Assembly: GCA_964034945.1 (NCBI GenBank)
Contig: OZ035960.1
Location: forward strand, 32,852,368 to 32,916,367
Origin: Chrysopilus asiliformis
Lineage: Eukaryota; Arthropoda; Insecta; Diptera; Rhagionidae
Reading direction: 5' to 3'
Length of the DNA: 64,000 nucleotides
A model generated the notes under the pieces. The model made no database searches and was not told where the DNA came from. It saw only the letters and a list, made by a program, of their open reading frames with translations. Shown piece by piece: positions 32,168 through 42,812 of the stretch. Positions within the stretch are counted from its first letter, which is position 1, and every line of letters starts with the position of its first letter. Both the position numbers and the translations under genes were made by a program.

Positions 32168-33215
32168 CAGTTAAACCTGTATAAGCCGGGCCCTGTATAA
32201 GCCGGGCCCTGTATAAGCCGGAAACCTACCTAAGCCAAATAGTTTTCAAGTCCCGTGATTTTGAAGTGGTTTTCCATGAATCTGGATAAGCCGGAACCTG
32301 CTTAACGCGAAACCGGACATAATTTTTTTTGTATAAGCCGGAAACTTTTTTCTATATAAAAATGTTTTTAGAGTTAGTATACCATTTCTAAAGCATAGAA
32401 CAAATCGCCCGATCAAAAAATTAGTTACAGTAGTGTGTTTAGCATGACATAAAAATTTGATTTGCCCTAGCCAGTGGGTAAATCGGAATATTTGCTCTCC
32501 CCTCCCCCATACAAATAAAAAAGATTTTAGGATTTTTTGAAAAATACTTTGAGCCAAAAAGGTTCTAAAGACCAAAATAAATCTATAGTTTGAATTCTAA
32601 TTGGAGTTCTATCAACATTTTAACAGAAAAATCAATGTAAAATGATTTTGTTCGTTTCCAAGCTCAGGAAGGGTTATTCAAACCCACAGCAATAGTTTAT
32701 GCTAAAAACCATATCCGCAAGTTTTGAAAATGCATAAAATCTTGCACAAAGTTATTAACTTATGTTATAAAAAGACGCTTCAAGTAGATCTTGTTTCAGC
32801 AAGGAGAAGGGAGACATAGTTTAGAGGAAAAATTTCTTTCATAAAAACGTCAGACAACAGTTTTATTGGGAGTATTTTTCATCTCTCGTCTCTAATTGAA
32901 ATCAATTCGAAATCTTCATACTTTTTATTGTCACATGTATGTCGAAGAAACATATTTTTTTATAAACCGGATCATTGTTTACCATTGATCATTATTTGAT
33001 CACCGGGACATTTTTAGGCTCAAAAGTAATGCACAAATTCAAAAGTTTACACTACGAGGTTTCATCGCATAGTTTTGTATATAGTTACATTATCGTAAAA
33101 CAAAATAAAAACCCGTGTTTTTTACTCCAACCTGTATAAGCCAGAAATCTGTATAAGCCAGAAGCCGGACAAATTTCTTGGTTCTGTGCGAGTCTGGCTA
33201 AAACAGGTTTTCCTG
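32168..33215. mobile_element. pogo/Tigger-like non-autonomous element
   Basis: The left end is CAGTTAAACCTGTATAAGCC. The right end, inverted, is CAGGAAAACCTGTTTTAGCC. TA is duplicated on both sides (32166-32167 and 33216-33217). CTGTATAAGCCGG is repeated several times at the left (32178-32340), and CTGTATAAGCCAGAA twice near 33135, in the same orientation. The CAGTTAAACC start and TA duplication fit pogo/Tigger. No transposase ORF remains in 1048 bp. Confidence 0.75.
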
Positions 33216-33546
33216 TATTGGATCATTTCAGATCATTTGATGTTTAACAAAAAAAAAAAAATATATGAATATATTCAAAACTCGATAAAGCTTCACAAAA
33301 ATCAAATTTACCACAAAGAAAAACCTCTAAAAATCATTTAAACAAACAAATTTTGTCATGGGACTGAAAAATCTGCAATTAGGCCATAGCTTTCCCCGTG
33401 TTGCAGTTGGCCTGCCCTTAAAAAGTTCGTCCAAATCGGTTGAGTACTTCTCAAATTTTGAACACAAGCCTTAAAACCTATAAGGTTATTATAATATATG
33501 AATAACATTTAAACAATAAAATCAAAAATTTTACAAAAAAAAAAAA

Positions 33547-33621
33547 TCTCACATAAGGAGTTGAACCAACAGAAACATTTACTCGGAGCTAATCACTTCC
33601 ACGCTACACTATTCAGTCACT
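33547..33621 (-). ncRNA. tRNA-like segment (possible SINE head)
   Basis: The minus strand has TAGTGTAGCGTGG, like a Pol III A box, and 40-50 nt later GGTTCAACTCC, a good B box. The acceptor stem does not pair convincingly, so this is a tRNA pseudogene or SINE-type head, not a functional tRNA. Confidence 0.4.
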
Positions 33622-33790
33622 CAAAAATTTGGTGACGAAAATACGTTTAAAAAACTTTGTTGATTTACCCGTCAAACATAATATTTTTTGAATTTATAAA
33701 TACGTCAAACACTTTTTTGAATTCATAATTTTGATCAAAGTTTGCTTAATTTGTTGCAGCTATAATACATTTAAACAACTAATGCCAGAA

Positions 33791-33864
33791 TTGTGAGTGG
33801 CTCAATCGCTATGTCTGTTGGGGTGCAAGCTATTGGTCCCTGGTTCGAATCCTATGTGCCGCAA
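33791..33864 (+). ncRNA. tRNA-like segment (possible SINE head)
   Basis: The 74-nt stretch has GTGGCTCAATCGC at the A-box position and GGTTCGAATCC as an excellent B box/T loop. The end TGCCGCAA partly pairs with the start TTGTGAG. The anticodon arm is poor. It is a tRNA pseudogene or a SINE head. Confidence 0.45.
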
Positions 33865-34663
33865 TTTTTATTATTTTTAAAATAAGCTTGTATGTGAGGG
33901 GAGAAGTGGGAGCGGGGTCGACTTATTTAAGAAAAACAATTTGAAATAAGCGCCTTTAGTATAATAGGATTCTCCTAGATTTTAAGTTCTATCTATGTTT
34001 ATTGCACTTAACAAAATTCATAGATCGATTGGGTAAACATAAGTTGGCACTAAGATTTTAGATCATCCATTTGAATTCAGAAGGTTTTCAAGGTGTGGAT
34101 GTTGACACATACTTAACATCAAAACGAGCCATTCTATATGTATTTTCATCCTTCAGGATATTCTTAGGATATTTTGCTTTCTTATGTTTAACCAGCAATT
34201 TCCATTCGTCTCAAAGCAAATGTTTACATTTCAGATAAATTCGTTCGTTTTCCTCTTCGATAGTTTTCAGTTCCGGATCCCTTAACTATTATTACCGAAT
34301 GTACTACGTGTAGATCTGCAAATAAATTTTTGTTGTATTATTTGAGGGAAGTATTTTTTTGTATCCCAAAGGAGAAATTCTCGCTATTACCCCGAATTTT
34401 AAGTCTCGCATATACCATGAGCTTTATTTCAGACATCTACAGGATTCTATTATTAAACCACTTTAAAATTATGCAAATTAGAACACGTGTTGAGAGGATT
34501 TGAGTGGACCGGAAATTATTTTAAGATACAATTTATGCAAAAGTGAGAACCGGATCGAAATTCTTTGAACAGTCTGGGAAATAATGGAAGAGGGGTTTTA
34601 AGGGAAGAGGCGGGATAAATTTTATTGGGTTACAAATCTTTTCCAGGGACGACGTGCGTAATG

Positions 34664-35029
34664 GCCGGATCATACTAACGATTTCGATTAAGCTTCCTTG
34701 ACCAATGAACTCAAAGCTTTCATGTCCCTATCGTTGAAAGCTTGGATCTCATTGGTCGAGAAGCTTCAATCGTAATCGTAATCGCAATCGCAATCGTAAT
34801 CGTAATCGTAATCGTAATCGTAATCGTAATCGTAATCGTAATCGTAATCGTAATCGTAATCGTAATCGTAATCGTAATCGTAATCGTAATCGTAATCGTA
34901 ATCGTAATCGTAATCGTAATCGTAATCGTAATCGTAATCGTAATCGTAATCGTAATCGTAATCGTAATCGTAATCGTAATCGTAATCGTAATCGTAATCG
35001 TAATCGTAATCGTCAGTGTGATACGGACA
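34664..35029. mobile_element. Hairpin MITE containing a hexanucleotide array
   Basis: The left arm 34664-34721 (ATACTAACGATTTCGATTAA, GACCAATGAACTC) pairs with the right arm 34735-34780 (GAGATCCAAGC inverted, ATTGGTCGAGAAGCTTC). The tip sequence is resumed only at 35013-35029 (GTCAGTGTGATACGGAC), after the (TCGTAA)n array. The array therefore sits inside the right terminal repeat. Confidence 0.7.
34770..35013. repeat. (TCGTAA)n array, about 40 units
   Basis: Near-perfect hexamer array with two TCGCAA variants at its left edge. It gives meaningless ORFs on both strands (VIVI and DYDY translations). Confidence 0.97.
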
Positions 35030-35030
35030 T

Positions 35031-36300
35031 AACGATAAAAACTGCATCAAGCTCCCTTTAGGGGTTCAAAATATAGCAGAGAAGAGTTTTTCATGTGAGA
35101 GGAAGGGGAGCAGATGCAAACCAAAGGTTTTCTGATTATAGTTCGGTTTTGGCTCCAGGATGAATTGGATTTCTGGTTTTTGGTTTTGGTTCCTAAAATC
35201 TGGTACTGATCATGGTTTTAGTTTCCAAAATTTAAAAAATTTGGTTCTGATTTTGATTCTTCAAAATTCCAATGATTCGGGGGGTTTTTATTCCTGTTCA
35301 GTGGTGTTTGCGTTTCCATATCATATTGTTATATTTCTTACTTGTTGCACAGATTTATAGCGTTATGGCCACACACAAAAAAATTCGGTATGAATTTAAC
35401 TTCAAAAGTGCCTCAATAGGGTCCAACCGTTTTAATTATTCTGATTTTTATCCATTTTGACGATTACTAACAGATAAATAATAAAAGAATCCATAAAGCA
35501 AGTTTTTAAACTCCACTTTCGTGTTTAAATTTGGAGCATTTTGGACTTAATAAATATCTATTTGCAGTTCACAAAAAAAACCATTTGGAATTTAATAAAT
35601 CCATTTATTTAAAATAACGCGAACCAAAGCCTTACAAATGTTTGATTTTTTTACAGCATTTGTGAGATTATGGTGGTAGATTTAAAAAAAAAACAATTTC
35701 TTTCTCATTTTGGCTGTGTTGCTGATTCATAAATTTTAAATTATAATTCTTCGGTTAAATTCTTATGGATTTTTTTAAATAATCTTGATTCTTTACAAGG
35801 ATTAAGGTGTAGTGTTGTATATATACATTTTAAGTGACAAAGACACGGTGACTTTTTCTGGGAAAACCGGAAAGATTAAATTTAACTAACCGTGATTACC
35901 TTCCTTTTAATTTAAATTTATCCTAATAAACGCTGTAGCTAAATGTGATTTGAATTAGCACGCGATTATGAACAACACAGGTAATTTCACCTAACGGTGA
36001 GATGGTACCTTTCTTACATAATCAAAATTTTTATGATGAATATAGGTGATTATAATGTTAAAAGTTTTCATACAAAAACATTGAAAACTCGAAAACTAAT
36101 TGATGTAGAAAGTTCAAATTTGGCATGGCATAGGAATTTATCAAAAAATAAACCTATTTCAAAAATGGCAAAAATTAAACCACACCTTCCCCCATTTTCC
36201 ATACAAATGTAAAAGATTTTTGCAGTTTTCTCGAAAACGGCTTATTCTTTGGACAAAATTGTTTAGACAAAAATTGTTTAGAATATGATTGAGTCGAAAG
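35031..36300. other. No recognisable gene; repeat family B copy 2 at the end
   Basis: AT-rich to about 35980, with no gene seen. 35985-36230 is the + orientation copy of repeat family B (compare 26560-26790), running from CACCTAACGGTGAGATG to CCATACAAATG. Confidence 0.5.
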
Positions 36301-36309
36301 GGTGTATAA

Positions 36310-37040
36310 TAGCGAAAACACAATGGCGCGTCAACGCGTTCGTAAGCTTTGACATTTCTGCGCGCACGCTTTGACAATTGAACGCTTTGAAGCGTCTGTG
36401 CTAAAACCTAATAACGCTTCGTAAGAACTCCATTCTTCACTATTTTTATTTCAAATAAAATGGAAATAAAGAGTTTATGTGAATTAAAAAGCATTTGGAA
36501 GACATAGAATTTGTTGCAGGAGGAGCACACAAAGCACATAAATTAAAAACATCAATTGATGATGGTGAATTCAAGAAATAATTATTGAAAGAGATGCGGA
36601 CGACTTCTTTATAAAATAAGTTATTTAAATAAAAGTGACGATGATCCTTAGAATATTTTAAAGTCACTAGAATAATCGGTGAATATATTTGAATTATTTT
36701 TACTTTATTTTTTGTCTTGTTATTCCGCATTTTCACACAATTTCGATTTTAGATTGCATAAATATTAATTATTTTTCTCTTTTTTAATTAATCGTTCCAT
36801 AAATGCATCATTTGCCCCACAATTTTCCAAAAATCCCTCACAATACGCAATTTTCATTCAAATTTCAAAGCGCCAACGCGTCTAAAAGTAGAAAGTAGGT
36901 CTACTCCAAGCGTCAGGGCGCTTTGAAGCGTCAAGGCGAAGCCATTATAAATCGTCCCATAGTAAGCCACGGGTTTTACTTTTGAAGCGTCGAAATGTCA
37001 AAGCTTACGCACGCCTTGACGCGTCATTGTGTTTTCGCTA
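36310..37040. mobile_element. Harbinger-like non-autonomous element
   Basis: Inverted ends of about 50 bp: TAGCGAAAACACAATGGCGC at the left and, inverted, TAGCGAAAACACAATGACGC at the right. Both continue through GTAAGCTTTGACATTTC. TAA flanks both sides (36307-36309 and 37041-37043), the TWA duplication used by PIF/Harbinger elements. The interior contains further CGCTTTGA/GCGTC motifs. A short frame near 36519 (EFVAGGAHKAHKLKTSIDDG) might be a decayed transposase end. I cannot confirm the superfamily. Confidence 0.65.
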
Positions 37041-37043
37041 TAA

Positions 37044-37765
37044 TGTTCAGGGCACGTGCGGGACTCCGTTATGATTTCGGTTCTTGTAGTGATTTTAATC
37101 CCTTTCTTAGCGAGGACGTACACGTTTCAACTTTCAGTCTTTAGCATGCCTCAGCCTCACCAAATTGTAGGAAAGAAACGAGTGCGACAACAGGAGAAAA
37201 GTCGCCACTCGAAAAGTGTTCTTCACGTCTTCTTTTACGCACACAAACGAAGTCGCTCTTGTAGCATGTCAGCATGCATGTGTGCGTAATTTCATTGAGT
37301 CAGTCGGTGCTTAGGCACCGATTCGTAAACATATCCCAAATAAACAAAAATTGAATGCAAATAGTGAAATACCAATTGCAGGTAGTTTTATTTTTCAGGT
37401 AGGTACGAAAGAGTAAATGCCGTAACAAATTACCAGTCCTTGTTCTTCTAGTATTGGCAGTTTCTATTTTGGCAATTGATGTTGCTTCGATGCTAGATGG
37501 TAAGGAAATGAGCTGGAAATACAACACATATATGAGAACCACACACACATGAGCGATCGCTTGTTGTACACAAGTTTTCCCTACTAAAAAGTGAAGAAGC
37601 GTGTACGTCGGAAAGGCATTTTGAGGAATAAAAGTCGACGCGACGGGAAGATAAATGTACGTTGGCACTTATATGTAAGAAAGGTGAAAACACAAGTTAA
37701 CAACCATGCAAACACAAGTTAACAGCAACGAAACGACTCGCTTCATTCATTTCGGTTTAAACTTC
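37044..37765. other. No recognised gene
   Basis: About 0.7 kb. Open frames exist on both strands (37056-37289 on +; 37300-37668 on -, 122 codons) but without a recognisable domain. A short hairpin TCGGTGCTTAGGCACCGA lies near 37304. Confidence 0.4.
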
Positions 37766-37935
37766 TAATTCTCTTCTCAATATTGCCGCCTGGGCTAATT
37801 TGGATTAGCCAATCCTGGCAGTTATTTTTCAGTAAAAAACAGCTAAGAAAGAGAACATTTTGCACTGAAAAATTACCGCTCGGGTGGGTTAATTCTAATT
37901 AGCCCAGCTTGCGATATTGAGAAGATAATTGAAAG
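37766..37935. mobile_element. Hairpin MITE, about 170 bp
   Basis: The left arm has AATTCTCTTCTCAATATTGC and GGGCTAATTTGGATTAGCC. It pairs with GGTTAATTCTAATTAGCCC and GCGATATTGAGAAGATAATT at the right. TTTTTCAGT and ACTGAAAAAT lie near the loop. Palindromic, non-coding. Confidence 0.75.
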
Positions 37936-38268
37936 CTTCAATCTCGGAGTTCTAAATCGAGCGGTGTACATATTTGGTTTAACATCCCTACATGATTTTG
38001 CTCTGGAAAATAGCCGAAACGTTTTTATGTATTTTACATACTGCAGAAAATGAAATATTTCATCTAAAAAACTTGGTGAAAAAACGTAAATTCTTTAAAG
38101 ATGCATTGATCGTTTCAATTTTACTTCGCTGAAATTCTAAGCTTACACAGCTGTTATATGGGAAGATTTAAAACCACTTACATTAAAAAAAAAGTTTTAT
38201 TAGATTATTTTCAAATTTTATTAAATCTATGATAATCAAAAAGACACATTAAAAATATTTATATTACT
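37936..38268. other. Downstream flank of the 335-aa ORF
   Basis: AT-rich. On the minus strand an AATAAA about 50 bp beyond the stop of the ORF at 38269 could be its poly(A) signal. Confidence 0.4.
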
Positions 38269-39276
38269 TTATGTAAGCAAACATAACTTTCTAATTTCTG
38301 TCGATCGCAATTCGGTTCGATATCTTCGAAAATTCTTTCTAATTAGAAATTCTCTATCTTCTTGGAACGTGACAATGATTTGGCTTAATTCCATTATTTT
38401 AATAAATAAAAGGGATTTTCCATATGCAGATAATTTATCCACCAGTGCTTCAGACATATGACTGAATCCTTCTTCTAGCTCATATTCTGATTCTGTGTCG
38501 GATCCAATTTCGATGTCCAAAGATCCCACTTCGCTGAAGGTTACATCGAAGTCGATCAGCGCAGTATTCAAAGTTTCATTAATTTGTTGACTTTCCGATA
38601 GATCAATTTCTGATTGAATTTCATTATCATCGTCCATTGAAAATTCCCTGCTCGTCGGTTCCTGGTGTGTTTCAGTGTGGCTTATGTCTTGACCCTGCGA
38701 TGCGTTTATCTCCGATGAAATTGCTTGATTTTCATGATTCTCGTCAAATGAAAATTCTCTGCTTTTCTCTTCCTCTTGAGTTTGGTCGTGGCTACTTTCT
38801 TCCATCGCTAGAGCTCCGTTCAATATGTTCGTATCATCATTGCTTACATCTTCTTCTAATATGGAAGGGAGATTATTTAATGCGTGTCTTTCAGCAGTGG
38901 CAGCGTCGACAGAATTATCAGAACGTTCGAAGTTGGTCATAGCAGAAATATCTAAATTAAATGTTGCCTCGATTTTGTTGAGATACTCCATAAATGTTTC
39001 CGCCACATCATGTTCGCTAAGTCGTCCACAGTTTAAAATTTGATCTACACGTTTTGTAAACCAAAATTCAAAATCGGACAAATTTTCCACCATTGGGTCG
39101 TCGTATGAATAAATGAGCCTCCGGTCTCGGTTGAATTGATCCTTGTCACAGAAAAAAACGTAGTATGCAAAGACAAAGTTGTCTAACATACCGTTACATT
39201 TATCGACTTCATGATTTAAATATCTTAATATTGATATAAAATCGTTAAAATTCTCTTGTTCACCGAAGTATTCCAT
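38269..39276 (-). CDS. Orphan intronless acidic protein, 335 aa
   Basis: This is the longest non-transposon, non-satellite frame in the window. I do not recognise it. Residues 1-125 look globular and rich in aromatics (MEYFGEQENFNDFISILRYL, FAYYVFFCDKDQFNRDRR, YDDPMVENLSDFEFWFTKRV). Residues 126-275 are acidic and low in complexity. They include an imperfect internal repeat: SREFSFDENHENQAISSEI at about 172 and SREFSMDDDNEIQSEI at about 209. Residues 276-335 return to a compact basic segment (FLIRKNFRRYRTELR). No signal peptide or membrane segment is evident. The start is the first ATG after upstream stops. TATTTAAA and an initiator-like TCAGAA lie upstream. The two ordered ends around an acidic middle favour a real gene, but it could also come from a transposon or a virus-like element. 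Confidence 0.65.
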   Translation of the reverse strand: MEYFGEQENFNDFISILRYLNHEVDKCNGMLDNFVFAYYVFFCDKDQFNRDRRLIYSYDDPMVENLSDFEFWFTKRVDQILNCGRLSEHDVAETFMEYLNKIEATFNLDISAMTNFERSDNSVDAATAERHALNNLPSILEEDVSNDDTNILNGALAMEESSHDQTQEEEKSREFSFDENHENQAISSEINASQGQDISHTETHQEPTSREFSMDDDNEIQSEIDLSESQQINETLNTALIDFDVTFSEVGSLDIEIGSDTESEYELEEGFSHMSEALVDKLSAYGKSLLFIKIMELSQIIVTFQEDREFLIRKNFRRYRTELRSTEIRKLCLLT

Positions 39277-39338
39277 ACTAAAATATTTTCACTTGTAATT
39301 TTTACTGAACTTGTTATCACAATGAAATCTTAGTCTAT

Positions 39339-39372
39339 TCTGAAAAAAAATCTGCCACAAGTCCTTTAAATA
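39339..39372 (-). promoter_or_regulatory. Possible core promoter of the 335-aa ORF
   Basis: On the minus strand TATTTAAA (39365-39372) is followed about 25 bp later by TTCAGAAT, an initiator-like TCAGA (39339-39344). This gives a 5' UTR of about 65 nt before the ATG at 39276. The spacing is right for TATA plus initiator. There is no other evidence. Confidence 0.3.
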
Positions 39373-39719
39373 TAATTTTACTACACCGATTTAATGACTT
39401 TAGGTAGTAATTTAATTGCTTGAATCAACGATAGACAATTAACGCCTGCATTAATGACAAAGATGATTTATACAGGATGGCGATCCATAAAGGGCTGCTT
39501 TATGGCCCCATTGCAATTATTGTCATTAGTGTGCGAAAATTAATTGATAAAATTCCCACATGTTTTAATTTACAAATAACTATTTGTGAGTAATTCTTTG
39601 ATTAATATACTGTGCTTGTATTTATTGTCGAATTCAAATAAGTTTTTTGCCCCGAAAAATGTGACTATGTTCACATCTGGACGGCAAAAAATTTAAGGAT
39701 TTGTATTAAGGATTTTTAT
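39373..39719. other. Intergenic sequence before the satellite
   Basis: AT-rich. Nothing is recognised except a small direct repeat TTAAGGATTT just before the array starts. Confidence 0.4.
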
Positions 39720-42700
39720 AACGGCACGGTGCCAAATAACGGCACGGTGCCAAATTACGGCACGGTGCCAAATTACGGCACGGTGCCAAATTACGGCACG
39801 GTGCCAAATTACGGCACGGTGCCAAATTACGGCACGGTGCCAAATTACGGCACGGTGCCAAATAACGACACGGTGCCAAATTACGGCACGGTGCCAAATA
39901 ACGGCACCGTGCCAAATAACGGCACGGTGCCAAATTACGGCACGGTGCCAAATAACGGCATGGTGCCAAATTACGGCACGGTGCCAAATTACGGCACGGT
40001 GCCAAATTACGGCACGGTGCCAAATTACGGCACGGTGCCAAATAACGGCACGGTGCCAAATTACGGCACGGTGCCAAATTACGGCACGGTGCCAAATTAC
40101 GGCATGGTGCCAAATTACGGCACGGTGCCAAATTACGGCACGGTGCCAAATAACGACACGGTGCCAAATTACGGCACGGTGCCAAATTACGGCACGGTGC
40201 CAAATTACGGCACGGTGCCAAATAACGGCACGGTGCCAAATAACGGCACGGTGCCAAATAACGGCACGGTGCCAAATAACGGCACGGTGCCAAATTACGG
40301 CACGGTGCCAAATTACGGCACGGTGCCAAATTACGGCACGGTGCCAAATAACGGCACGGTGCCAAATAACGGCACGGTGCCAAATTACGGCACGGTGCCA
40401 AATAACGGCACGGTGCCAAATTACGGCACGGTGCCAAATTACGGCACGGTGCCAAATAACGGCACGGTGCCAAATTACGGCACGGTGCCAAATTACGGCA
40501 CGGTGCCAAATTACGGCACGGTGCCAAATTACGGCACGGTGCCAAATTACGGCACGGTGCCAAATTACGGCACGGTGCCAAATTACGGCACGGTGCCAAA
40601 TAACGGCACGGTGCCAAATTACGGCACGGTGCCAAATTACGGCACGGTGCCAAATTACGGCACGGTGCCAAATTACGGCACGGTGCCAAATTACGGCACG
40701 GTGCCAAATTACGCCACGGTGCCAAATTACGGCACGGTGCCAAATTACGGCACGGTGCCAAATTACGGCACGGTGCCAAATTACGGCACGGTGCCAAATT
40801 ACGGCACGGTGCCAAATAACGACACGGTGCCAAATAACGGCACGGTGCCAAATAACGGCACGGTGCCAAATAACGGCACGGTGCCAAATAACGGCACGGT
40901 GCCAAATTACGGCACGGTGCCAAATTACGGCACGGTGCCAAATAACGGCACGGTGCCAAATAACGGCACGGTGCCAAATAACGGCACGGTGCCAAATAAC
41001 GGCACGGTGCCAAATAACGGCACGGTGCCAAATAACGGCACGGTGCCAAATAACGGCACGGTGCCAAATTACGGCACGGTGCCAAATAACGGCACGGTGC
41101 CAAATAACGGCACGGTGCCAAATAACGGCACGGTGCCAAATAACGGCACGGTGCCAAATAACGGCACGGTGCCAAATAACGGCACGGTGCCAAATAACGG
41201 CACGGTGCCAAATAACGGCACGGTGCCAAATAACGGCACGGTGCCAAATAACGGCACGGTGCCAAATTATGGCACGATGCCAAATTACGGCACGGTGCCA
41301 AATAACAGCACGGTGCCAAATTACGGCACGGTGCCAAATAACGGCACGGTGCCAAATAACGGCACGGTGCCAAATAACGGCACGGTGCCAAATAACGGCA
41401 CGGTGCCAAATAACGGCACGGTGCCAAATTACGGCACGGTGCCAAATAACGGCACGGTGCCAAATTACGGCACGGTGCCAAATTACGGCACGGTGCCAAA
41501 TTACGGCACGATGCCAAATAACGGCACGGTGCCAAATTACGGCACGGTGCCAAATAACGACACGGTGCCAAATTACGGCACGGTGCCAAATTACGGCACG
41601 GTGCCAAATTACGGCACGGTGCCAAATAACGGCACGGTGCCAAATAACGGCACGGTGCCAAATAACGGCACGGTGCCAAATAACGGCACGGTGCCAAATA
41701 ACGGCACGGTGCCAAATTACGGCACGGTGCCAAATTACGGCACGGTGCCAAATTACGGCACGGTGCCAAATTACGGCACGGTGCCAAATTACGGCACGGT
41801 GCCAAATAACGGCACGGTGCCAAATTACGGCACGGTGCCAAATTACGGCACGGTGCCAAATTACGGCACGGTGCCAAATAACGGCACGGTGCCAAATAAC
41901 GGCACGGTGCCAAATTACGCCACGGTGCCAAATTACGGCACGGTGCCAAATTACGGCACGGTGCCAAATTACGGCACGGTGCCAAATAACGGCACGGTGC
42001 CAAATTACGGCACGGTGCCAAATAACGACACGGTGCCAAATAACGGCACGGTGCCAAATAACGGCACGGTGCCAAATAACGGCACGGTGCCAAATAACGG
42101 CACGGTGCCAAATAACGGCACGGTGCCAAATTACGGCACGGTGCCAAATTACGGCACGGTGCCAAATTACGGCACGGTGCCAAATAACGGCACGGTGCCA
42201 AATAACGGCACGGTGCCAAATTACGGCACGGTGCCAAATAACGGCACGGTGCCAAATAACGGCACGGTGCCAAATAACGGCACGGTGCCAAATAACGGCA
42301 CGGTGCCAAATTACGGCACGGTGCCAAATTATGGCAAATTACGGCACGGTGCCAAATTACGGCACGGTGCCAAATAACGACACGGTGCCAAATAACGGCA
42401 CGGTGCCAAATAACGGCACGGTGCCAAATTACGGCACGGTGTCAAATAACGGCACGGTGCCAAATAACGGCACGGTGCCAAATTACGGCACGGTGCCAAA
42501 TAACGGCACGGTGCCAAATTACGGCACGGTGCCAAATTATGGCAAATTACGGCACGGTGCCAAATTACGGCACGGTGCCAAATAACGACACGGTGCCAAA
42601 TAACGGCACGGTGCCAAATAACGGCACGGTGCCAAATAACGGCACGGTGCCAAATTACGGCACGGTGCCAAATTACGGCACGGTGCCAAATTACGGCACG

Positions 42701-42802
42701 GTGCCAAATAACGGCACGGTGCCAAATTACGGCACGGTGCCAAATTACGGCACGGTGCCAAATAACGGCACGGTGCCAAATTACGGCACGGTGGCAAATT
42801 AA
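39720..42802 (-). repeat. 18-bp satellite, left arm (about 170 units)
   Basis: Head-to-tail units of CCAAATTACGGCACGGTG or CCAAATAACGGCACGGTG, the inverse of the right-arm unit. Units differ mainly at one position (TTACGG or AACGG type). Rare variants are GACAC, GCCAC and ATGCC. Two 10-bp insertions (GCCAAATTATGGCAAATTAC near 42328 and 42536) lie 208 bp apart and mark a local duplication. Long ORFs in several frames follow from the 18-bp (six-codon) period and are not genes. Confidence 0.97.
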
Positions 42803-42812
42803 TTAATTTGCC
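42793..42812. repeat. Centre of the satellite palindrome
   Basis: GGCAAATTAATTAATTTGCC is a perfect 20-bp palindrome. Unit orientation flips exactly here. Confidence 0.95.

Larger units (their letters stand above)
33218..34660. other. No protein gene; two tRNA-like segments
   Basis: About 1.4 kb of AT-rich sequence. Apart from the tRNA-like stretches at 33547-33621 and 33791-33864, nothing is recognised. Confidence 0.4.

Noticed and set aside
34742..35050. VIVI and DYDY ORFs
   Set aside because: Translations of the TCGTAA array on the two strands.
39706..42377. ORFs of 873 and 882 codons on opposite strands
   Set aside because: Same satellite, same reason; no start context, domain or codon bias independent of the repeat.
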